Assembly (NCBI GenBank): GCA_003537645.1
Contig: DPRM01000143.1
Location: forward strand, 33,600-62,791
DNA from: Prolixibacteraceae bacterium
Lineage (GTDB): Bacteria > Bacteroidota > Bacteroidia > Bacteroidales > Prolixibacteraceae
DNA length: 29,192 nucleotides
Direction of reading: 5' to 3'
How positions within the stretch are numbered: the stretch's first letter is position 1; each line of letters begins with the position of its first letter. The notes under the pieces are model-generated. The model was not told the DNA's origin. It worked only from the letters and a program-made list of their open reading frames with translations, and searched no databases. Below are positions 24,119 to 29,192 of this stretch, piece by piece. The position numbers were made by a program, and so were the translations under genes.

Positions 24119-25672
24119 ATGCCAATGATTTCCGTTATCATACCAACATTGAACGAAGAAGCGCACATCGCGGCGGTGGTGAATTTTGCTAAAAGCCAGC
24201 CAAATGTGAGCGAGGTGATTGTTGTTGATGACAAATCAAGCGACCAAACCGTTGCCATCGCCATCGAGAACGGAGCAAAAGTGATCACCAGCACAAAACT
24301 GGGAAAGGGCGCTTCGATGAAAGACGGAATACTTTATGCCACCAACGAAATCGTTGTTTTTCTCGATGGAGACATCGATCCCTATCCACCCGATACCGTC
24401 AAAATACTTTCTGATCCTATCATCTGTGGAGAAGCAGATTTTGTAAAATCATCATTCAGCCGGAATGCGGGCAGGGTCACCGAACTGGTAGCTAAACCGC
24501 TCCTAAGTATTTTTTACCCCGAATTGCTGCGACATGGCCAACCTCTAAGCGGAATGATTGCCGGAAAAAGGTCGCTTTTGAAACGACTGGATCTTAGGGA
24601 AGATTATGGTGTTGACATTGGCATCCTGATCGACATGCACCTGATGAAAGTACGGATGGCGGATGTCGAGATCGGGTACATCGAAAACAAAAGCAAACCT
24701 TGGCAAGAACTTGGAAAAATGAGCAAAGAAGTATCGCAGGCTATTATTTCGAAAGGGACTTCGACAAAAAAGCCGCCCTACCTTGTTGAGGTACCCGGCA
24801 CGCACAAAGAAATCCTGTCGCAAATGGAATATGCAGTCAAGGATCATCTCCGGAAACATAAAAAACTGGTCATATTCGACATGGACAACACGCTTCTTCG
24901 GGGAAGATTTATTGATGCCTGCGCAAATTCATTTGGTTTTATGGACAAACTGATGGAACTTCGCGCAACGGAACCAAACGGAATTTGCATGACCAAACAG
25001 GTAGCCAAACTCCTGAAGGGCAAATCGGTGGCAGACTTGATTTCGGTGGCAGACAACATTCCCATCGTAGAGGACGCGCAAGTAGTCATCTTCGAACTAA
25101 AAAAACGGGGTTATATTGTTGGAATTATTTCCGACAGTTACGACTGCATCACCGAACACATCAAAAACAAATTGGAGATGGATTTTTCGCTTGCAAACGA
25201 GCTGGAATTCTCGAAGAGCATTTGTACCGGTGAAGTAAAAATCCCATCCTTTTTCTTCAGCAGCAGCGAAAGTTTATGCAAACATCCGCTATGCAAGACA
25301 AATGCAATGATGGGGATTTTGAATAAATATCAAATTAAAAAAGAGAATTGCATCACCATTGGCGACAGCCTGAACGATCTTTGCATGATTAAAGAAGCCG
25401 GAATTGGTATCGCTTTTTGTCCCGATGATGAATTATTGAAACTTCATGCCGATGCAACCATTTCAACTCCAGGTTTTGCCGAATTGTTGACCCACGCTTC
25501 AAAACTTGATTCGAAAAATCAGGCTGCAACTAAAGTAAAAAAGTTGGTTTCGATTGTTTCCAGACTAGGACACAACATACTCCCAATGCTCTCAAATGCT
25601 ATTCGCCGAACGCTAAAGAACAAAAAACCACCCACATCAGGATTAAGCAAAACAGCAGCTGAACGTATCTAA
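24119..25672 (+). CDS. GpgS-like glycosyltransferase fused to a SerB-like HAD phosphatase
   Basis: A 517-residue two-domain protein. Residues 1-235 are a GT-A glycosyltransferase: ISVIIPTLNEE at the start, VVDDKSSD, the metal-binding DGD (Asp83, Asp85), then GRVTELVAKPLL (118-129), HGQPLSG and YGVDIGILID, which line up with glucosyl-3-phosphoglycerate synthase (GpgS, GT81). Residues 250-470 are a HAD hydrolase of the phosphoserine-phosphatase type: DMDNT (nucleophile Asp254), IISDSYD and GDSLND (415-420). GpgS makes glucosyl-3-phosphoglycerate and a phosphatase removes the phosphate to give glucosylglycerate, so one chain could do both steps (inference). A GTG at 24092 is an alternative upstream start. 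It is 34 bases behind the antiporter gene. Confidence 0.85.
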   Translation: MPMISVIIPTLNEEAHIAAVVNFAKSQPNVSEVIVVDDKSSDQTVAIAIENGAKVITSTKLGKGASMKDGILYATNEIVVFLDGDIDPYPPDTVKILSDPIICGEADFVKSSFSRNAGRVTELVAKPLLSIFYPELLRHGQPLSGMIAGKRSLLKRLDLREDYGVDIGILIDMHLMKVRMADVEIGYIENKSKPWQELGKMSKEVSQAIISKGTSTKKPPYLVEVPGTHKEILSQMEYAVKDHLRKHKKLVIFDMDNTLLRGRFIDACANSFGFMDKLMELRATEPNGICMTKQVAKLLKGKSVADLISVADNIPIVEDAQVVIFELKKRGYIVGIISDSYDCITEHIKNKLEMDFSLANELEFSKSICTGEVKIPSFFFSSSESLCKHPLCKTNAMMGILNKYQIKKENCITIGDSLNDLCMIKEAGIGIAFCPDDELLKLHADATISTPGFAELLTHASKLDSKNQAATKVKKLVSIVSRLGHNILPMLSNAIRRTLKNKKPPTSGLSKTAAERI

Positions 25673-25705
25673 TTCCGGCTTTTTCACATGAAATGGGAGC
25701 GCGTG

Positions 25706-26785
25706 TCACGAAAATATTTCCTTCTTCAGCAACTGGTATTCATATTCGAAATTCGGAGTGAAAACCTCGTGGCCAATATTCGATTCAATCTGTTTTGGAG
25801 TCCAGAAACGACCTTCTTCTACTTCTTCGGAATGAAGGTGAATCGACTTAAAATCGTGGGTGACGAACACATAAACCAGTTCCGACTCGATTTCACTGTC
25901 CCAACGATACGTTTTAACCAGTTTGACAGAAAATTCTTTTAATCCGATTTCTTCATAAGCCTCTCGTTTCAAGGCAGTTTCGAGCGTTTCGCCTACCGAA
26001 ATATGGCCGCCAACGGCAGTATCCCATTTTCCGGGCTGCACCAATTTGTTCATCGGGCGCTTTTGCAGGTAAACATGTTTCTGGTGATTCAAAACATGGA
26101 GATGAACTACCGGATGCAATAACTTTTCACCTCGATGACAAGCAGACCGGGGCGCTTTGCCGATAATTCCACCGTCCTCGTTCACTATCGGGAGCCATTC
26201 TTCATCTTCAGGAATTACCATTTGTTTGCGTAATTTCAGTTTTTGCCTGACGAACTCGTAACCAAAAACCACTGCAAACAGAATATAAAACAATCCGCCG
26301 CTGATGAACGCCCAGGCTTGGTTAGAGAGGTAAAATGCTGAATAAAAAACCAACATGGTATGGGCAAGAAAAACAAAAAACATCAGTTGGAGCGTTTTTC
26401 TGAACTGCGCCATTTGCTGTTGGTTCAACTCCACATCTTTCATGTACCGCTGTGTCATCAGCCCGATAATATTCAGTTTCGAAAAGGCCGACACTGCAAG
26501 AACTGCACATAGAATTAATTCAACCAGACCGGGCTTCAGCTTAAAAAATATGTCATTATCGAGTAAAATGGAGACCGAGCCAAGCGCTAAAAGCAAGCCG
26601 GTGTCGAACAGTACGAAACGGTCGAAACGTTTTTCCCTGATCCAAATCCAAACCATTTCTGCAACTCCAATAATCAAGGCGGCAACCAATCCGGCGCGCG
26701 TTCCCCAAATTTCGTCAACCGCAATGAAAACGAATAATGGAATAAATCCGGGAAGAAGCTTTTTAAGCAATTCTGTTTTGCTCAT
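25706..26785 (-). CDS. YciB-like membrane domain fused to an IDI/YfcD-type Nudix hydrolase
   Basis: A 359-residue fusion. Residues 1-180 hold about five to six membrane helices and resemble YciB (septation protein A/IspZ): LPGFIPLFVFIAVDEIW, then AALIIGVAEMVWIWIREKRF and SILLDNDIFFKLKPG. Residues 195-359 are a Nudix domain with NEDGGIIGKAPRSACHRGE, LLHPVVHLHV, YLQKRPMNKLVQPGKWD and a perfect Nudix box from 260 to 282 (GHISVGE..REAYEEIGL), close to isopentenyl-diphosphate-isomerase-like and YfcD proteins. The Nudix domain would sit on the cytoplasmic face; its substrate is unknown. The start ATG at 26785 lies only 6 bases behind the T-run of a terminator, with AGGA immediately before it. Convergent with the glycosyltransferase fusion. 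Confidence 0.85.
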   Translation of the reverse strand: MSKTELLKKLLPGFIPLFVFIAVDEIWGTRAGLVAALIIGVAEMVWIWIREKRFDRFVLFDTGLLLALGSVSILLDNDIFFKLKPGLVELILCAVLAVSAFSKLNIIGLMTQRYMKDVELNQQQMAQFRKTLQLMFFVFLAHTMLVFYSAFYLSNQAWAFISGGLFYILFAVVFGYEFVRQKLKLRKQMVIPEDEEWLPIVNEDGGIIGKAPRSACHRGEKLLHPVVHLHVLNHQKHVYLQKRPMNKLVQPGKWDTAVGGHISVGETLETALKREAYEEIGLKEFSVKLVKTYRWDSEIESELVYVFVTHDFKSIHLHSEEVEEGRFWTPKQIESNIGHEVFTPNFEYEYQLLKKEIFS

Positions 26786-26790
26786 ATCCT

Positions 26791-26830
26791 AAAAAAAAAT
26801 CCCGTGAAAAACATGAAGCTTAACGCGGGA
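26791..26830 (-). terminator. Intrinsic terminator after the FKBP genes
   Basis: On the minus strand, TCCCGCG (26824-26830) and CACGGGA (26800-26806) form a 7-bp stem with one G-U pair, a 17-base loop and a T9 tract (26791-26799). It follows the degenerate FKBP gene and lies directly before the YciB-Nudix start. Confidence 0.75.
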
Positions 26831-26855
26831 ATATCTTTAATCTAAAAAAATTATA

Positions 26856-27422
26856 CTAATCAGCATTTTGCTGTGCAAGCGACCATCCTTGTTTTACAGT
26901 TACAGTAACCAGCAAGGTCGAAAACCTTGGAATACCCATCGTTCCTGAATTATCAACCGCTTTAAACGCCAGTTCAGAAGGAATAACCATAAATGCTGTG
27001 TCACCAACATGCATTTTCTTTAATCCAAGATGAAAACCTGCAATTTGCTGGATATACTCTTCATTAATTATATTGTTACTCACGTCAACATAAAAAAATC
27101 TGGGTTCGAAATGGTGACCCAATCCATCATCAGTTGTAAAGTAGTAACCAAGCGGAATCTTTTTTCCGTCGACAAATGTGATATTAAATTCAATCAGCAA
27201 TTTGAATCCTGATCGAATAAGCGTAGTATCCTCACTGCGTTCCAGAAGTTTAAAATAAATACCAGATTCATCTTTTTTATCAGTAAGATTATTGTCTTTC
27301 ACGTATTTATCGAGTGCAACAATCTCGTCTTCACGCAATGCATCAAGTGAATCGGGTTTACATGAGGTATAAATTCCGGAAAGTAAAACGGCCAGACCAA
27401 GAAAGAACAATATTTGTTTCAT
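26856..27422 (-). CDS. Divergent FKBP-like lipoprotein, probably without PPIase activity
   Basis: A 188-residue lipoprotein with the signal MKQILFFLGLAVLLSGIYTS and lipid-modified Cys21, followed by an acidic helix region and an FKBP-like domain (about 75-180). The C-terminal part keeps the fold signature (VGDTAFMVIPSELAF, MGIPRFSTLLVTVTV). Residues that line the FKBP active site are changed compared with its neighbour: YTG becomes NIT-like, the FDAS acidic site is lost, QGWEEG becomes AGFHLG and KGYG becomes LAFK. This suggests a chaperone or binding role rather than proline isomerisation. The frame is open upstream to 27452, but ATG 27422 starts the signal peptide. It is 43 bases after the related FKBP gene and likely arose by duplication. 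Confidence 0.8.
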   Translation of the reverse strand: MKQILFFLGLAVLLSGIYTSCKPDSLDALREDEIVALDKYVKDNNLTDKKDESGIYFKLLERSEDTTLIRSGFKLLIEFNITFVDGKKIPLGYYFTTDDGLGHHFEPRFFYVDVSNNIINEEYIQQIAGFHLGLKKMHVGDTAFMVIPSELAFKAVDNSGTMGIPRFSTLLVTVTVKQGWSLAQQNAD

Positions 27423-27439
27423 AAACTTTATTTTTTTTG

Positions 27440-27447
27440 CGAAAGTA
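27440..27447 (-). promoter_or_regulatory. Possible weak -7 element between the FKBP genes
   Basis: Reads TACTTTCG on the minus strand, one base away from TAnnTTTG. It would start transcription a few bases before the ATG at 27422. The gene may instead depend on the upstream promoter. Confidence 0.25.
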
Positions 27448-27465
27448 CGCATTTTGAACCAGCTT

Positions 27466-27978
27466 CTATTTAATGTTTGTTACTTCAATAATAAAAATCA
27501 GTGGTGTGTTTGGCGGAATAGAACCCTGACCGGTTGTTCCATAACCTTTGGCCGAAGGAACCAGAAAAGCGGCACCGGCTCCCTTGTTTAACACTTCAAT
27601 TCCTTCTTCCCAGCCCTGAATCATGCGGTTGGTTTTATGAATATAAGTCATAGTTCCATCGCCACGTAACGACGAAGCATCAAAAATCTGACCATCGAGG
27701 AACATCCCTGTATATTTTACAGTTACTGTATTTCCGGCTGCAACAGTTGCCCCAGACCCAACTTTGGTAGTATCGTTTATGTAAAAAATACCAGATTGGG
27801 TTGTGTCGATATCCATTCCTTTATCTGTCATTGCTTTTAACCAATCTGCAATTAAACCTGCCTCCCGTTCAGGAGTATAAGCTGCATAAGGATCATCAAC
27901 ATCGGTATTACATGATGTCAAAATTCCGACAAACAAGATAAGTACGCTAATTTTCAAAATATTAGTCAATTTTTTCAT
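27466..27978 (-). CDS. FKBP-type peptidyl-prolyl isomerase lipoprotein
   Basis: A 170-residue lipoprotein. The signal peptide ends in GILTSC, with Cys23 as the lipidation site. A short helical segment (about 34-60) precedes the FKBP domain (about 75-170), which keeps the active-site residues: VKYTGMFLDGQIFDAS, MIQGWEEGIEVL, FLVPSAKGYG and IPPNTPLIFIIEV. It should speed up cis-trans isomerisation of prolyl bonds in envelope proteins, at the periplasmic or outer-membrane surface. The ATG follows the nrnA stop by 6 bases, so it is cotranscribed with nrnA, and the second FKBP-like gene follows after 43 bases. Confidence 0.93.
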   Translation of the reverse strand: MKKLTNILKISVLILFVGILTSCNTDVDDPYAAYTPEREAGLIADWLKAMTDKGMDIDTTQSGIFYINDTTKVGSGATVAAGNTVTVKYTGMFLDGQIFDASSLRGDGTMTYIHKTNRMIQGWEEGIEVLNKGAGAAFLVPSAKGYGTTGQGSIPPNTPLIFIIEVTNIK

Positions 27979-27984
27979 GGTAAA

Positions 27985-29019
27985 TTATTTTACTGATTGT
28001 TTAATTTTTTCTTCAAATTCGGGCAACAAATTTTCAAATTTAGCAAGTGTTTCCTGCATAGATGCATATAACTCTCCTCCGGATGCGTTGCGATGGCCTC
28101 CACCATTAAAATATTTTTCACATATCTCATTTACAGCAAATTCGCCCTTCGATCTGAAAGAGACTTTAATGTATTTCTCTTTTTCAGTAAAAAGTGCGCT
28201 AAACACAACTCCTTTGATTGACAATGGCATGTTCACAAACCCCTCATTATCGCCGGTCACAAAATTAAAAGCTTTCTGATCTTCAAGCGAAATATACATG
28301 GCAGCAGCGTGGTATTCAGGATAAACCGTCATCCGGTTACTTAAGCAGAAGCCCATCAACCTCATTCTGTCAGCCGAATAATTATCATATACTTTTGAGT
28401 GAATATCGAGCTGATCGATCCCCATTCGGGTTAGCTGCGCAACTGTTTCAAAAGTGCGCGGATCGGAAACATTGAAATCAAACGAGCCGGTATCAGTCAT
28501 AATTCCGGTAAAAAACGAGGTGGCCGCATTCGTATCAACAAACGGTGCAAATTTGGTTGACTGCAAAATCGAAAATGTCAATTCAGCAGTTGAACTGCAT
28601 GAAACATCCGAAATGACCAAATCGGTGAAATCGCCGGGATATGGATGATGATCGATCAGAATTTTCTTCCCCTTAAAATTCTCAACAAGCTCTTTCATAT
28701 TGCCAACCCTCGATAACTGGTTAAAATCCATGCAGATCATCAGGTCTGATTCGTTAAAAGCGTTTGCTGCCTGTTTGGGGTGGTGGCTGAAAATAATCAC
28801 CTGTTCGTGACCGTCCATCCAGTGATAAAATTCAGGGTATTTGGTTGGGCTCACAATCTTAACTTTCAATCCTGAATTCTGTAAAACCCGCCACAAGCCG
28901 AGCACAGAACCCATCGCATCGCCATCGGGATGCATGTGAGGAACCAATACAATGGATTTATTACTTGATTTTATCAGCCCTTCAAAATGATTAATCAATT
29001 CTATATCAACTCTTTCCAA
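27985..29019 (-). CDS. nrnA: Bifunctional oligoribonuclease/PAP phosphatase, DHH family
   Basis: A 344-residue DHH/DHHA1 phosphoesterase. The metal-binding motifs are VPHMHPDGDAMGS (His28, Asp32, Asp34), MDFNQLSRVG (Asp98), LIDHHPYPGDF (Asp123-His124-His125) and ITDTGSF-like MTDTGSFDF. The C-terminal DHHA1 domain carries the nucleic-acid-binding GGGHRNASGG beginning at residue 306. Such proteins degrade nano-RNAs of 2-5 nucleotides and dephosphorylate 3'-phosphoadenosine 5'-phosphate. Cytoplasmic. First gene of a three-gene run with the two FKBP lipoproteins, with a promoter element at 29043. It diverges from ndk. Confidence 0.92.
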   Translation of the reverse strand: MERVDIELINHFEGLIKSSNKSIVLVPHMHPDGDAMGSVLGLWRVLQNSGLKVKIVSPTKYPEFYHWMDGHEQVIIFSHHPKQAANAFNESDLMICMDFNQLSRVGNMKELVENFKGKKILIDHHPYPGDFTDLVISDVSCSSTAELTFSILQSTKFAPFVDTNAATSFFTGIMTDTGSFDFNVSDPRTFETVAQLTRMGIDQLDIHSKVYDNYSADRMRLMGFCLSNRMTVYPEYHAAAMYISLEDQKAFNFVTGDNEGFVNMPLSIKGVVFSALFTEKEKYIKVSFRSKGEFAVNEICEKYFNGGGHRNASGGELYASMQETLAKFENLLPEFEEKIKQSVK

Positions 29020-29042
29020 TTATGCAATTTTTAAATAAGTTA

Positions 29043-29050
29043 CAAAGATA
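29043..29050 (-). promoter_or_regulatory. -7 promoter element of nrnA
   Basis: Reads TATCTTTG on the minus strand (exact TAnnTTTG). Transcription would start near 29036, about 17 bases before the nrnA ATG. No clear -33 element. Confidence 0.5.
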
Positions 29051-29093
29051 AAAATAATGCCGATGGTGGTGATTTCTAAAAACTAAAATTCAT

Positions 29094-29101
29094 TAACTTG
29101 G
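29094..29101 (+). promoter_or_regulatory. Possible -7 element of ndk
   Basis: TAACTTGG differs from TAnnTTTG by one base. It would start transcription about 26 bases before the ndk ATG at 29135. Weak. Confidence 0.25.
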
Positions 29102-29134
29102 GTTCACGAAACATCCAAACAAATAATTATCTAT

Positions 29135-29192
29135 ATGTCAGGCAACCAAACATTTACAATGATCAAACCCGAAACAGTGGGTAAAAACAATA
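29135..29192 (+). CDS. ndk: Nucleoside diphosphate kinase (5' end only)
   Basis: The first 19 codons of a gene cut by the window end. The translated start, MSGNQTFTMIKPETVGKNN, matches the N terminus of nucleoside diphosphate kinase, including the strictly conserved TFTMIKP that opens the ferredoxin-like fold. The enzyme transfers the gamma phosphate of ATP to other nucleoside diphosphates. It is divergent from nrnA with 115 bases between the two starts. The catalytic histidine lies beyond the window. Confidence 0.8.
   Translation, partial: MSGNQTFTMIKPETVGKNN

Noticed and set aside
1..29192. Mobile elements, CRISPR arrays, tRNA genes, toxin-antitoxin or defence genes
   Set aside because: Looked for on both strands; no transposase, integrase, regular repeat-spacer array, tRNA cloverleaf or known defence protein was recognised.

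Overview
The window reads as an ordinary chromosomal stretch of a Gram-negative member of the Bacteroidota, most likely a Bacteroidales/Marinilabiliales-type marine or sediment organism. The reasons are: many intergenic copies of the Bacteroidota -7 promoter element TAnnTTTG; weak or absent Shine-Dalgarno sites; a putative porin of the Bacteroidota type; SxxC-type lipoproteins carrying FKBP domains; a LytS/LytTR kinase-regulator pair of the Bacteroidota sort; and a heptose epimerase for LPS core. No rRNA, tRNA, CRISPR array, insertion sequence, integrase or phage gene was seen. The exact genus is not determined.

Layout. (1) Positions 1-5753, minus strand: a tight operon parE-parC-aroK-walJ-like, i.e. 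topoisomerase IV, shikimate kinase and a metallo-beta-lactamase-fold nuclease-like enzyme. (2) 6012-7997, plus: an outer-membrane porin-like beta-barrel, whose stop codon overlaps that of a convergent CoA-pyrophosphatase-type Nudix gene. (3) 7994-10936, minus: Nudix, a LolC/FtsX-type permease and a YbhN-type membrane protein, the last two coupled through a TTGA overlap. (4) 11064-13294, plus: rsmA and the magnesium channel mgtE. (5) 13538-14503, minus: rfaD/hldD. (6) 14902-17787, plus: folE, two small orphan membrane or exported proteins, a TerC/Alx-type metal exporter and a zinc-ribbon protein with a His-rich tail. (7) 17847-20129: two divergently transcribed secreted beta-propeller, lactonase-like proteins and a double CDGSH iron-sulfur protein. 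(8) 20248-25672, plus: a histidine kinase, a LytTR regulator, a CPA2 cation/proton antiporter and a two-domain protein joining a GpgS-like (GT81-like) glycosyltransferase to a SerB-like HAD phosphatase. (9) 25706-29019, minus: a YciB-like membrane domain fused to a Nudix domain, two FKBP-type lipoproteins (one apparently degenerate) and a DHH phosphoesterase (NrnA). (10) The window ends in the first codons of ndk on the plus strand.

What stands out. The best candidate for a little-described system is region 8: a short-sensor LytS kinase and LytTR regulator directly upstream of a cation/proton antiporter and a single polypeptide that could make and dephosphorylate glucosyl-3-phosphoglycerate, giving the compatible solute glucosylglycerate. 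This would make sense as a salt or osmotic response unit, but that is inference. Second come the YciB-Nudix fusion, which sits directly behind an intrinsic terminator, and the small-protein/TerC/zinc-ribbon group. Most of the rest is housekeeping.
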